DNA of 64,000 nt from Ariolimax columbianus (GCA_036924085.1 JAVGWX010000005.1:75426547-75490546); one strand, 5' to 3'; numbered from the stretch's first letter, positions 1-11,939 are shown. Notes: generated by a model not told the origin, from the letters alone. Numbers and translations: made by a program.

Positions 1-544
1 ACTAAGAAAAACACAACTGAAAATAATTAACCCTAATAACAATAATGAACACGGATGACGAGCGAAATTACTGTTAAACTCAACAATAGAGATCACCTTT
101 CAGTAGTGATCTAGGTAGAAGATATACATAGGGATAATAGGCAGTATCACTACTCCAAATTAACAGGAAAAATAATAAATCCGGATACAAAAATTGAAAA
201 CGTTAAGAAAATTAAAGCTTAACAAAACAGATACTTCAGAGGATACAGAAGGGTTGGCTGAAGCACAGGTGAATAGAGGACGTAGTCGCTCCAATCATCC
301 AGTGGATGGTGTGGATTTACCGTCCTGGGGTCATGCTGGGGTTCTGACATCTTGGCTCCGCAAGCACTCATTACGGGCAGAAGAAATATGGACAGTCGAT
401 TCTTAAGAACAATACAGAACAGAACAGAACATAGATTTTGCTTTATTTTGTGTGTGCATTCTAGCGCCTTCGTGTTTCATTGTCAAGCGGAAACAGAATA
501 ACTACTGCTAAATTTACTTGATGTGTGGGGAAGATGACTAATGT
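1..544. other. unassigned sequence
   Basis: AT-rich sequence with no recognised domain. A 70-codon frame at 194-406 (+) has no family signature and is probably chance. The stretch ends where the 37-bp array begins. Confidence 0.4.
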
Positions 545-2190
545 CAGGGTCAGGCAAAATATACTGATCAGGCATGTTAGTCAGGGTCAGGCAAAATATA
601 CTGATCAGGCATGTTAGTCAGGGTCAGGCAAAATATACTGATCAGGCATGTTAGTGACGGTTAGGCAAAATATACTGATCAGGCATGTTAGTCAGGGTCA
701 GGCAGAGCATACTGATCAGGCATGTTAGTCAGGGTTAGGCAAAATATACTGATCAGGCATGTTAGTCAGGGTTAGGCAAAATATACTGATCAGGCATGTT
801 AGTCAGGGTTAGGCAAAATATACTGATCAGGCATGTTAGTCAGGGTTAGGCAAAATATACTGATCATGCATGTTAGTCAGGTCAGGCAAAATATACTGAT
901 CATGCATGTTAGTCAGGTCAGGCAAAATATACTGATCATGCATGTTAGTCAGGGTTAGGCAAAATATACTGATCATGCATGTTAGTCAGGGTCAGGCAAA
1001 ATATACTGATCATGCATGTTAGTGACGGTTAGGCAAAATACACTGATCATGCATGTTAGTCAGGGTCAGGCAAAATATACTGATCATGCATGTTAGTGAG
1101 GGTTAGGCAAAATATACTTATCATGCATGTTAGTCAGGGTCAGGCAAAATATACTGATCATGCATGTTAGTCAGGGTTAGGCAAAATATACTGATCATGC
1201 ATGTTAGTCAGGGTCAGGCAAAATATACTGATCATGCATGTTAGTCAGGGTCAGGCAAAATATACTGATCATGCATGTTAGTCAGGGTCAGGCAAAATAT
1301 ACTGATCAGGCATGTTAGTCAGGGTCAGGCAAAATATACTGATCATGCATGTTAGTGAGGGTTAGGCAAAATATACGGATCATGCATGTTAGTGAGGGTC
1401 AGGCAAAATATACTGATCAGGCATGTTAGTCAGGGTCAGGCAAAACATACTGATCATGCATGTTAGTGAGGGTTAGGCAAAATATATTTATCATGCATGT
1501 TAGTGAGGGTTAGGCAAAATATACTGATCATGCATGTTAGTCAGGGTCAGGCAAAATATACTGATCATGCATGTTAGTCAGGGTTAGGCAAAATATACTG
1601 ATCATGCATGTTAGTCAGGGTTAGGCAAAATATACTGATCATGCATGTTAGTGAGGGTTAGGCAAAATATACTGATCATGCATGTTTAATGAGGGTTAGG
1701 CAAAATATACTGATCATGCATGTTAGTGAGGGTTTAAGCAAAATATACTGAGCATGCATGTTAGTGAGGGTTAGGCAAAATATACTGATCAGGCATGTTA
1801 GTCAGGGTCAGGCAAAACATACTGATCAGACATATTAGTGAGGGTCAGGCAAAATATACTGATCCTGCATGTTAGTGAGGGTCGGGCAAAATATACTGAT
1901 CATGCATGTTAGTGAGGGTTAGGCAAAATATACTGATCAGGCATGTAAGTTAGGGTTAGGCAAAATATACTGATCAGGCATGTTAGTGAGGGTTAGGCAA
2001 AATATACTGATCATGCATGTTAGTGATGGTTAGGCAAAATATACTGATCAGGCATGTTAGTGAGGGTTAGGCAAAATATACTGATCAGGCATGTTAGTGA
2101 GGGTTAGGCAAAATATACTGATCAGGCATGTTAGTCAGGGTCAGGCAAAACATACTGATCAGACATATTAGTCAGGGTCAGGCAGAGCAT
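545..2190. repeat. 37-bp minisatellite, about 44 copies
   Basis: Tandem units with the core CATGTTAGTCAGGGT and the piece TATACTGATCA. Two sequence classes (GATCAGGC and GATCATGC) alternate in blocks. The last units run without a break into a copy of dispersed repeat family A (2170 onward). A single copy of the same unit sits at the same place in another family A copy at about 41838-41875. The array therefore seems to have expanded from part of that element. Confidence 0.93.
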
Positions 2191-2350
2191 ACTGGCCAAG
2201 ACCCTCACATCGGCTTCCTAGTAACCCTCCCTGGAAACGACCATTTGCATAGTATCCTGGCTTACGAGGTGAGGAATCGAAGTGATCAACATAGTAGTGA
2301 GCGATACGCAGATGATGACGCTAAGAATAGCACAACCGCTATGTGAATTA
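2170..2350 (+). repeat. dispersed repeat family A, copy 1
   Basis: Shares the blocks CATACTGGCCAAGACCCTCA, CCTGGAAACGA and CGCAGATGATG, in the same order and spacing, with 41860-42050. It is more loosely related to 52345-52590, 55195-55460 and the reverse strand at 19030-19300. No coding capacity is recognised. Confidence 0.7.
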
Positions 2351-2494
2351 GTGCTATGGTTAACCATTTGTCGTATTTTCATGGTCAAGTGCACACGGCT
2401 GAACTTCACGAGATTGGAGCCTTTCGTCTGAGCTGCACACAGCGTGTGGATGTGGAATTTAGACACGTTACTATAATTAAATTCAACACGTCAT

Positions 2495-2850
2495 CGGGAG
2501 AGATGCCCAACACATCACTAACACGCTGAGTGATGTCCCTACAACCGGGGAGAGATGCCCAACACATCACTGGGAGAGATGCCCAACACATCACCGGGAT
2601 AGATGCCCAACACATCACCGGGAGAGATGCCCAACACGTCACCGGGAGAGATGCCCAACACATCACTCACACGCTGAGTGATGTCCCTACAACCGGGAAG
2701 AGATGCCCAACACATCACCGGGAGAGATGCCCAACACATCACTCACACGCTGAGTGATGTCCCTACAACCGGGGAGAGATGCCCAACACATCACCGGGAG
2801 AGATGCCCAACACATCACTCACACGCTGAGTGATGTCCCTACAACCTCTT
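2495..2850. repeat. 24-bp minisatellite with higher-order structure
   Basis: Units with the core GAGATGCCCAACACATCAC recur about 10 times. They are punctuated four times by a longer module containing ACACGCTGAGTGATGTCCC. The junction CACTCACACGCTGAGTG is a 6-bp inverted repeat around a 5-bp loop. Open frames on both strands follow the periodicity and are not genes. Confidence 0.9.
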
Positions 2851-2859
2851 GCGGTTATG

Positions 2860-4315
2860 GAAAAGACGCACAACGATAGATGTCACCATCCCCCCTCTAC
2901 TCCCTGCTGCCTTGCGGGAGACATGTTTACAGGAAAGGCTTCGGAAGTTAATCCTGAGGACAAATCTCCATCATGTGCAATTATCCAGTCGTATCGATAA
3001 TGTCACTGGCCAAAGGTAGTTCAGAAGGAGGTTGACAAAAGGGATATTTCCAAATGCCTTTAGGAGATCGCTATAGTAGAGACTGGTAAAGGTGCTTGCC
3101 TCCCAGGAAACGAAAACAGTGCGGTTTCGAATCTCACATGTTTCACGTCAATCCTCAATGGAGATGAGAACATCGTCTAGTGATATTGGATATTGACGAA
3201 AAACACGGAGATCCAGTATATATGCTGTACACGAAAAAGAACGCCTGGCCGCTAAAAATCGATAAAGAGTAGACTGTTAGTCTCCGTCCGGGCACAATTA
3301 TTAAAAGTAATAAAATGCCACCCAATACTTAAAATACCCCTTCCCCCCCCCCCCCCCCCTCCCCCTCCTCCAGGCCTAGTGAGTCAATTAAGTAAACATC
3401 CCAAAACAAAGAACGTCATATGGAAGGCCTTCGGCTGCCTGGCAGAATGTGTAACCGGTATATTGGAATATCAAGATTCCGGCATTCCAAGTAAGTAAGG
3501 GATACCACACTCACAAGTTGTGGTCCTATGCTTCGTTAGGAACTCAAAATAAGACAAGCAGAAGAAAATGTAACGTATATACTACATTCTCATATTTTCG
3601 TTGACCTCAGATAAAATAGGTCTTAGTTTATTTCTTGCTCTGATTGGATGATTGTGATCAGGTGGCACATTTAATGTCGGGAAGGAGGGCGTGGCCGATT
3701 GACCTGAGAGAATAATATTGGCTATTTCGATCTGGGGAACTACTTTGGCTGACGTACAAATGTCTTGATTGCCCGCGGATTAATACCACTGATAACTGTC
3801 TAGACACGTCATTGAAAGTGAAACGGATTTTGTCTTCTCCTGGGATTTCATTGGATTTTTATTTCGCTTTTTATTTGTTTAGTTTCTGAGTTTGAAGAAA
3901 CATGAACATACAAGGCTCGCCATCTTTACAATATCAGACAATTATAAACTAGCAACATCATAACCTGGTGGTTACACTTTATACACGCTTAACATTCGCA
4001 GAGCATTAACACTAACACGTTCTACTACTGTTTTTACTGTTAGGCAATTAATGAAAACACATATATAGTGACCTGGGTAGACAGTAGATGGAAGGTGTAA
4101 TTATGAAATAAAATGCAGAATAGACCATGATGGGAATCTTGCGCAACAAAACCTTGTCGTTGGAACTGAGAAAGAGAGTCCTTGGATGCTGAACAGATTC
4201 AAAATTAAATCAGTGGTACGACAGGGTTGCCTTATCTGTTCATCCTGGCAGTGGACTAGATTATGAAAGTAACAACAAATGAGAGAAATGGAATCCAGGG
4301 GACCTTGAATAAACA
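2860..4315. other. mostly unassigned sequence with a SINE-like fragment and poly-C
   Basis: At about 3075-3180 a tRNA-like piece (GGTGCTTGCC, then GGTTTCGAATCTCAC) matches the fragments at 44010-44135 and 44466-44640. A run of about 17 C lies near 3341-3358. Nothing else is recognised. Confidence 0.5.
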
Positions 4316-4877
4316 AATGGAGGACCTATATGATGAACGGAGTTCTACAAGGTCTGTATGATGAACAGAGTTATACAAGGTCTGTATGATGAACATAATT
4401 CTACAAGGTCTGTATGGTGAACAGAGTTCTACAAGGTCTGTATGATGAACGGAGTTCTACAAGGTCTGTATGATGAACGGAGTTCTACAAGGTCTGTATG
4501 ATGAACGGAGTACTACAAGGTCTGTATGATGAACAGAGTTCTACAAGGTCTGTATGATGAACAGAGTTCTACAAGGTCTGTATGATGAACAGAGTTCTAC
4601 AAGGTCTGTATGATGAACGGAGTTCTACAAGGTCTGTATGATGAACGGAGTTCTACAAGGTCTGTATGATGAACGGAGTACTACAAGGTCTGTATGATGA
4701 ACAGAGTTCTACAAGGTCTGTATGATGAACAGAGTTCTACAAGGTCTGTATGATGAACGGAGTTCTACAAGGTCTGTATGATGAACGGAGTTCTACAAGG
4801 TCTGTATGATGAACGGAGTACTACAAGGTCTGTATGTTAAACAGAGTTCTACAAGGTCTGTATGATGAACAGAATTG
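4316..4877. repeat. 28-bp minisatellite, about 20 copies, higher-order
   Basis: The unit contains TACAAGGTCTGTATGATGAA. Variant positions (CGGAGTTC, CGGAGTAC, CAGAGTTC) cycle in the same order three times. This indicates duplication of blocks of 5-6 monomers. A poly-G run follows at about 4911-4927. Confidence 0.92.
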
Positions 4878-5084
4878 TACAGTAACAGTATCCGGACTGG
4901 GGGAGGGGTGCGGGGGGGGGGGGGGGGTGATGGCTAAGGTCGGCTGCAATTGATTTTCATTTTCCTTCGTGTCGTGCCTTGATGGTGCAGTCCATCAGAA
5001 TTGTATGTGTCTGTCTTTTGATGTTATCATCTCATTTATAACGTTGTTTACCTTCGGAACGATACTTCTCACACCTTCCCTTCA

Positions 5085-5560
5085 TGTTTTACGTCCACCA
5101 CAATTGTCTTACACTTTTCTTTCCTGTCTTCGTCCGGCACTATTACCCTACACCTTTACTTTCCTGTTTACCTCTGGCACGATTACCCTACACCTTCCCT
5201 TCCTGTCTTCGTCCGGCACTATTACCCTACACCTTTACTTTCCTGTTTACCTCCGGCACGATTACCCTACACCTTCCCTTCCCGTCTACCTCCGGCACTA
5301 TTACCCTGCACCCTTTCTTCGTGTTTACCACCGGCATGATTACCCTACACCTTTCCTTCCTGTCTACGCCCAGCACTATTACCCTACACCTTTTCTTCCT
5401 GTTTACCTCCGGCATGGTTGCTCTACACCTTTCCTTCCTGTCTACCTCCAGAACGATTGCCTTACACCTTTTCTTCCTGTTTACCTCCGGCATGATTGCT
5501 CTACACCTTTCCTTCCTGTCTACCTCCGGCATGATTGCCTTAAACCTGTCCTCCCTGTAT
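5085..5560. repeat. 39-bp minisatellite, about 12 copies
   Basis: The unit carries ATTACCCTACACCTTTCC and ACCTCCGGCA. Because 39 is divisible by three, frames of 100-200 codons stay open on both strands. These are periodic low-complexity translations with no known domain and are not called as genes. Confidence 0.9.
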
Positions 5561-5579
5561 TGTTTTCAGCATTCTGATG

Positions 5580-6402
5580 TGACCAAAATGTCTTAATTGT
5601 CTTACTCTATTTTCGTTAATCCACTCTCTCTGTGCACCTAATTCCTCCAAGACTTGATCATTTGTTTTCTTTTCTACCCATGATATACACCTCAGTCTTC
5701 TATATATATCACCATTTCAAAGGCATCACTTGTCTTCTCCAAACGTTTATGCTTTGTCTACGTTTATGCCCCATACAACACAGACCAACAAAATCACTTT
5801 AATTTTTTTTAAATTTATGAGTTATTTATTTAGATGTCAATATATGACATGTTGGTGAAATTTGATTTGGGCATCCACATTTTCTTATTAATTTCCATTT
5901 CACATCTTTTATCATCCGTTATTTTATTTCCTGTCCAATATGTGATCGTTTATTTTTATTTGTATCTGTACAACAGATTTAGAGTATACTTGGCAATTAT
6001 CATAGTTTTTCATTTTCTCGGCGTTGTTGTCAAATTCGACCGTTTTTCTTTACTTGAACCCCACATTACTGTAGTTCTTGTTCGTTTTCAGCCATCAAAA
6101 ATATGTCAACCGCATACCCGATATGATTTATTTATACTCCACCGATAATGAGTCCTGACATTTTCTTTATCTGTCGAAAATTGTCTTCTGGATAATTGTT
6201 AATCAGCAAGTATCCTGGTCACACTCATCTTTTTTACATGTATACAGAGTGAGTAAATGGCTCCAGATCTTACAGTTGTAGTTTGCAAAAAGTATAGGTT
6301 ATTGAGCATTCTTGTGCCTTTGCCATGTGTACTTAAGTTTTCTAGACATTAAGGTGAGTTTCTGATGCTGGGCTCTGTCAAAGGTAGTTTTGTTGCACAG
6401 AT
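5580..6402. other. unassigned AT-rich sequence
   Basis: T-rich sequence, roughly two thirds A+T. A 104-codon frame at 5834-6148 (+) is hydrophobic because of the base composition. No motif is recognised. Confidence 0.4.
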
Positions 6403-6675
6403 AAAGTAAAGTAAAGTAAATTAACTCATTGCATTACTGCTGTAGGGGTGTGAGGTGTTAGCGATCTCACATTTCAAAGACTCAGCTAAATGGAGGCGGT
6501 AGCCATCTCCTCTCCCTCGCCGTTTTTACTTCCCGGACTGAACCGGTACCCATTTAAGGTTGGTTCAACACGGGATCCGTTGCAGCCTGAAAAACCATTA
6601 CCAGCTCAACTGGGAAATGAACCCAGTACCACTCAGATGCAAAGCCAGCGTGTTAACCACTGGGCTATGCAGTGT
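6403..6675 (-). mobile_element. tRNA-derived SINE
   Basis: Read on the minus strand it opens with a tRNA-like head: TAGCCCAGTGGTTAACACG (A-box region) and CTGGGTTCATTTCCCAG (B-box region). It ends in a short TTTAC-type tandem tail, seen on the plus strand as repeated AAAGT at 6408-6422. The length, about 270 bp, is normal for a SINE. No clean target-site duplication was found. Confidence 0.7.
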
Positions 6676-7979
6676 ATTGTACTTCTATATATTTTTCTGG
6701 TAGTGTCTTTATAAAGAATATTACTTCTGTTGTTCGCTGTTATGACTAAATTAAAATTGTTCACCTAGAACTTCATGATCTACTCTCTACCTAATTCTCT
6801 CATGTATACTCTAAGCAGCAACTTAATGGTCTGGCTTATCAGACTGATTGCTCTAAAATCTGAACTTTTGGCCTTCCGAGGCTGCTGGGATACAACTGTC
6901 AAAGACAAATGTAATTAGGTCGCTCAGTTTTGAAGCTGAATTGTAGATATCAACACAAATTAATTATTGACCACTACAAATTTATACATAGTCTTTTTGC
7001 GCTTTTTGTTTACGTCTACATCCTTGCTTTTAAACAATCCCATTTAGTGTTTACATTCTCTTTTGGGCTTGCTCACTTGTGCTGTTACATGCTTTCTGAC
7101 AGTAATTTGTCTTATTTATGTTTGATATCCACAATGTATTGTTTTTCAATTTCGGATTGCTTTGATGCTGATGTATTTGGGGATCTTTTGTATTTAAAAA
7201 AAAATGTTTGTTTCTAGTTTGATGGATACTTTAATCACTGCAGGATTGTAATTAGAATCTATGTCAACATCTGGATAAGTTTTTGTAATTGTGATACGAT
7301 TATTAAATCTGTCGGTTTAAAAAAAAATAAAGTCAATCTGGTATCTTATCTGATCCACTGAGCTTTACCAAATGTGCAATCTTGTTGGTAAATGTTTTAC
7401 GTGTAACTAACTGGTTTTCTTACCAAAAATATATCAGCCTATGCATTCTGTTACTTCTTTTCTCCATTCCAATTTGCACAATTACATTCTTTTATTTTCC
7501 CTTTCCTATTTTACAGCTCATGTCTTTCAATACGATCAATCGATAAGTATATATTTTATTTCGGTATGAGGATCTGTTGTAAACTCTTATAATATTCCTA
7601 GACTTCTTCGTCTTTGTCTTCTAGGGTTGGTGCATTCCTTTATCAAATTGGAATATCAAATGGTCTAGCCCTCAGTCAACTTCATCGTCTTCGTTGTGCG
7701 TCCAATAATGACACACACCTTTCTTGAGCTGTTTTTTAAATCAATATTCCTACCTCTAGTTATTCATCTACACCTTCAGAATGTACACATATATACTGCT
7801 CTTTCCGCAAGCGACCTGCATCTGTTAATCCTACCCGTGTTACAAATGGACAACACATTCAGCAATTCAAAATCTGTTAGGTAATGACGTGAGAAAGATA
7901 AGAATGGCGCATGGACAATATTGGTAAATGTGTAGATACATACCAGGAATTCAACAAGGTGCGGGTAAGGAGCGGTGGA
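6676..7979. other. unassigned AT-rich sequence
   Basis: No convincing gene, LINE domain or array. Short frames (6930-7217 +, 7696-7884 +) lack recognisable motifs. Confidence 0.4.
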
Positions 7980-8078
7980 GCAGAAAGATTAAACAAACGA
8001 TGGTAATGATCAGAAAGATTAAACAAACGATGGTAATAATCAGAAGGATTAAACAAACGATGGTAATGATCAGAAAGA
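7980..8078. repeat. 30-bp minisatellite, 3-4 copies
   Basis: The unit contains AAACAAACGATGGTAATGAT and repeats three times in full, followed by a partial copy. Confidence 0.85.
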
Positions 8079-8132
8079 AGGGACACGCCCCAATGCAAGC
8101 TAACAATTAAAACAAGACTAACACCAGGGTTA

Positions 8133-8885
8133 ACATTATAACTAGGGAGACAAGACTACCGTCAGAGCTAACATTGTACCCAGGGAGACAAGACTATCGT
8201 CAGAGTCAACATTGTACCCAGCGAGACAAGACTATCGTCAAAGTCAACATTGTACCCAGCGAGATAAGACTATCGTCAGAGTCAACATTGTACCCAGGGA
8301 GACAAGACTATCGTCAGAGTCAACATTGTACCCAGCGAGATAAGACTATCGTCAGAGTCAACATTGTACCCAGGGAGACAAGACTATCGTCAAAGTCAAC
8401 ATTGTACCCAGGGAGACAAGACTATCGTCAAAGTCAACATTGTACCCAGAGAGACAAGACTATCGTCAAAGTCAACATTGTACCCAGGGAGACAAGACTA
8501 TCGTCAGAGTCAACATTGTACCCAGCGAGATAAGACTATCGTCAGAGTCAACATTGTACCCAGCGAGACAAGACTATCGTCAGAGTCAACATTGTACCCA
8601 GAGAGACAAGACTATCGTCAAAGTCAACATTGTACCCAGGGAGACAAGACTATCGTCAGAGTCAACATTGTACCCAGCGAGACAAGACTATCGTCAAAGT
8701 CAACATTGTACCCAGCGAGATAAGACTATCGTCAAAGTCAACATTGTACTCAGGGAGACAAAACTACCGTCAGAGCTAACATTGTACCCAGGGAGACAAG
8801 ACTATCGTCAGAGCTAACATTGTACCCAGGAAGACAAGACTAACGTCAGGGTCAACATTCTAGCCGGGGAGACAACACTAACATC
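8133..8885. repeat. 38-bp minisatellite, about 20 copies
   Basis: The unit has the pieces GTACCCAGGGAGACAAGACT and TCGTCAGAGTCAACATT. Variants (GGGAGA/GCGAGA/GAGAGA and CAGAG/CAAAG) are shuffled between copies. The last degenerate units pass into a probable family A copy at 8888-9020, repeating the arrangement seen at 545-2350. Confidence 0.92.
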
Positions 8886-8887
8886 AG

Positions 8888-9020
8888 TGTCAGGTGAACT
8901 ATTCTGATCTAGATCCCCAAGGTCAAGTTCATATCATGTTCCTGAACGATATGTGACAGTAGTCTGGTCAACAAAGTGGAGACCGTCACTGCGACCCTCA
9001 CAGCTAGAAACCTGCTAAGC
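8888..9020 (+). repeat. dispersed repeat family A, probable diverged copy
   Basis: The stretch with CCTGAACGATATGTG, then GTCTGGTCAACAAAGTGGAG, aligns loosely with CCTGGAAACGATCTGT and GTCTGTCTAACAAGGTGAG at 41920-41965. Assignment is by eye and tentative. Confidence 0.4.
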
Positions 9021-9051
9021 AGCCTCGCTTTCCACTGCGCCTAGGAGCCAT

Positions 9052-9341
9052 GACCACTTTTTGATGTCTATTTTTATTTATTTATTTATAATTATTTTTG
9101 TTTCCGTTCGCCTTATTTCTGTATTCCCCTAGGCGGTGTGCGTTGCACCGTGGTTTTTAGTATGCGCCTGTCAGCCCAGTGCATCCGACTTGAGCATGTA
9201 TTTTATGTAAGGGTCTGCTTCCTCCTGCATTTTCTAAGGGTTTGCTTCCCCGGGGTAACGGCCGATGCTGTGATGGGGATCGAGCCCAGCACCTTTGGGT
9301 TGTGAGCCGTGTCACTTAACCACTAGGCCACGCCGTCTAGT
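9052..9341 (-). mobile_element. tRNA-derived SINE
   Basis: The minus strand starts with GGCGTGGCCTAGTGGTTAAG (A-box region), followed by GGGCTCGATCCCCATC (B-box region). About 200 bp of unrelated body leads to an A/T-rich ATAAATAAATAAA-type tail at 9070-9090. Its sequence differs from the SINE at 6403-6675, so at least two SINE families occur here. Confidence 0.75.
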
Positions 9342-9833
9342 GAAATAAGACAAGCCACTATGAGACCCCAGTTACCTCAGTTTATCTGAACACTTTTTTT
9401 CTTATTTTGTTTCAGTTGACATCCCGATCTTAATAATAGCCCTGTGGTCTATTTAAGAGTTATACTGTTTGTTTTGTGAATAACAGTTCCTCCTACACAT
9501 GCCACTTTCTTTCTTTCCTAAATCTCCAACTATAATTGACTATTCTCGTTATTGTTTCAACGTGTCCCGTTTCCAAGTATATCTGACAATCGTATTCGAA
9601 ATATGTAATTTATAACGCAAACTTAATTTGTTGAAGGTATGCGGTCCGGATATGGTACACAAGCCATGTTACCGAGTCACATCGTGGGACTGATTGCACA
9701 TTAGTGTTGAAGGTCTTCGACTAGAATGTGAAACACACGTCTTGTTTCTAAGCCCTTCAGTAGAACCGATTCTACATTAGTGTCGAAGATTTGCTGTCTC
9801 GATATGATACATGTGTCACGTTTCTATACCATA
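9342..9833. other. unassigned sequence
   Basis: No gene or repeat recognised. Confidence 0.35.
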
Positions 9834-9932
9834 CAAAGTAAGACTGATTGTATAAAGTGAGACTGATTGTATAAAGTAAGACTGATTGTATAAAGTATGA
9901 CTGATTGTATAAAGTAAGACTGATTGTATACT
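9834..9932. repeat. 19-bp minisatellite, 5 copies
   Basis: Unit ATAAAGTAAGACTGATTGT with single-base variants. Confidence 0.85.
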
Positions 9933-9939
9933 ATTGTTG

Positions 9940-10670
9940 AACAGTCTAATCTTATTTTCCTGGTTGAACGTTGCTGAGTTACATATTGGGCAAAAAGGAA
10001 GAAGACGAAAATGCGCGTCTAATTGATTGTAAACAAAGAAGTGACAACAATATCAAAAACTAGCACATTTTCAACACTCAAAGACCATGCACACTAGACA
10101 ACAGAGAATACCTTAAGTGACTGACAACCAAGAATCAAATGAAGGATCTCCATTAGCTGATTCAGCCAAATCGTGGTTGTTTTGTTTGGGGAGCTGTTCC
10201 TATGATTCTACTTGGAGTGTTGTAATGCTGTTATTACAAAACATAACATATCCCATCGACAGCCCAACAAAAATAATAGCACTAAGCGATAATAAAGACA
10301 AAGACATCCGAGACAAAGATTGATGTGGGAACAAATGCATTTTCAGGGCGCCTTTTGCGCGCGTGTAAACACAATTGGACTTAATAAACGAACGAGCTCT
10401 TGAGGAAACAAGTCACGAGTGGATTCACTAGGACGGGTTTTCCAGTCCTTAGCAAAAATGTAGAACAGAAATATTTTTATGAATAGCTAAATGATTGCAC
10501 TTTGCTGTACAATAGAACACGAGAGAGGAGAGAATGTGGTACCAGTTTGGAGGGCTGAAAAAAGAGGCGAAAATCTGGAAATATGATTTTAGTTATAATG
10601 ACGTGTGTCAATCGTTTTCTTGGTAACATCAATGTTTCAGTTTGGAAGTTGATGAGGTTTGGCTGACACG
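9940..10670. other. unassigned sequence
   Basis: Short frames at 10117-10323 (+) and 10477-10698 (-) have no recognisable motif. Confidence 0.35.
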
Positions 10671-10675
10671 GCTGG

Positions 10676-10810
10676 TTGAATGGAAATGCTCGTTGCAAAC
10701 TTACTTGAATTCATTCTTGTGACTCGATATGGAATAAATGACATCAACGGGTGCTCTCTATTGATTAATATTACGGGTCTTCTTGAACTGTTGCCATCAA
10801 GTTTCAGCAG
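10676..10810. repeat. copy of the sequence flanking element C at 11370-11905
   Basis: The segment around GCTCGTTGCAAACTTA and ACGGGTGCTCTCTATTGATT matches 11370-11434 joined to 11824-11905. That second locus is split by element C. This copy therefore shows an empty-site version of that insertion, though it is diverged. It is probably untranslated sequence of a LINE family. Confidence 0.6.
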
Positions 10811-10904
10811 AATTGTGTGGTTGTTATACCATAGCTGCTGAGCAAGCCTGCACTTGGAAGCCCAATGCCATTCTTATATAGATACAAGACGTCTTCAGTT
10901 GTTT

Positions 10905-11312
10905 CACTGCTATGTACAGTAGGTTGGAAATTGTCGGCAGTACATGTAAGAATCTTTCCTCATGTCTTCAAGCGCCTTGCATTCAATGAGTAGGTGTCTA
11001 ACTGGTTCATCCGTGTGAGAACAATGTCTGCACAAGGGCAGGTGCTTGGAATTGATGCGGTTCAGGTGGCTATTGAAAGCACATGTGGCCATCACCAGTG
11101 GCAACACTAGACAAGCTCTATGGCAGTGTCGACAACATCAGGATGACCGCTGCTTTTTTCGAAAAAATAAAGGTTGACGTTTGACAGCGTACGACGAAGA
11201 AGAAGAAGTGGCTATTGACTCTGGTGTGTTCTGTTCGGAACTGATAGATGAGACTTTCATCTCTTCTATGTAGTTTATTTATGCCATCATTACAACTTTT
11301 TGGCTGTGACAT
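10905..11312 (-). mobile_element. Jockey-type LINE, C-terminal relic, split by an insertion
   Basis: On the minus strand, 11312-11219 encodes an EHTRVNSH-type segment. After the insert, 11065-10910 encodes HLNRINSKHLPLCRHC, then HLLIECKALEDM. This is the basic segment followed by the cysteine/histidine knuckle (C-x2-C-x8-H-x4-C) that ends many Jockey-clade second ORFs. The reading frame resumes exactly if the 131-bp insert and one 11-bp duplication are disregarded. The element is truncated at its 5' end and non-functional. Confidence 0.75.
11066..11218 (+). mobile_element. 131-bp retroposon with perfect 11-bp target-site duplications
   Basis: GTGGCTATTGA occurs at 11066-11076 and again at 11208-11218. 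Between them, 11077-11207 starts AAAGCACATGTGGCC and ends CGACGAAGAAGAAGAA. It interrupts the LINE frame described above. The (GAA)n tail and direct duplications indicate target-primed insertion by a LINE machinery. It may be a 5'-truncated copy of a longer element or a very short SINE. Confidence 0.8.
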
Positions 11313-11423
11313 TTTGATAAATACACTGCGGCCTGTTGTTCCCGTTATACACCTGTTTATCCAAGTTCAAGAAGTTTGTCTGTCATGACTGACTGAACGG
11401 AAGCGCTCGTTGCATATTTAATT

Positions 11424-11823
11424 GATTTAATTCTGGGATCAAGACGCTGAGCAGCGCATACATAAACTGCAGCGGTCAGCGACCCATAGCTGACTGCTAG
11501 CGTCAGGGTCAGCAAACCAGAGCGGTCAAGACCCTTCTACACCGCCACGCGGTAATCCTGGATAACAAGCTGCAACAGAGCAGACTGGCTAAGAAGAAGG
11601 GATCAAAGAGGGAAGACAACCCGGTACTCAAAAATACTTACTGAAGTCGGATGTGTTGAACCGAAAGGTGCAAATATCGCAGTCAAGCTGTAAACCACAA
11701 CACAACGTCTGCCGTTCTCTGGACTACATTCCGTTCTCTGGACTACATTCCGCTACTTGCACATTTTTTTTCAGGACTTGGTAGCGGGAGATTGAGAACG
11801 AACAAATAAGAAGATTTAATTCT
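11424..11823 (+). mobile_element. element C copy 1, 378-bp retroposon with target-site duplications
   Basis: GATTTAATTCT at 11424-11434 and 11813-11823 flanks the body 11435-11812. The body begins GGGATCAAGACGCTGAGCAG and ends GGTAGCGGGAGATTGAGAAC followed by a short A-rich tail. Three more copies occur at 45322-45684 (-), 60550-60884 (+) and 61993-62352 (+). No pol III box or protein was recognised, so the transcription origin is unknown. The 3' end resembles the GAACGAAGAAG tail of the LINE at 29055-29460, which suggests mobilisation in trans by that LINE type. Confidence 0.85.
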
Positions 11824-11939
11824 TGTTATCTTGTGATTAACGGGTGCTCTCTATTGATTCATATTTTGGGTCTTCTTGAACTGTTGCCATGATGTTTCAG
11901 CCGAATGTTTGCCCTTTCCCAATGGTCTTTTCTAGGTAA

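Noticed and set aside
545..2190. Telomere-like GGGTTAGG in each 37-bp unit
   Set aside because: Only one hexamer-like motif per 37 bp and no TTAGGG runs; not a telomeric tract.
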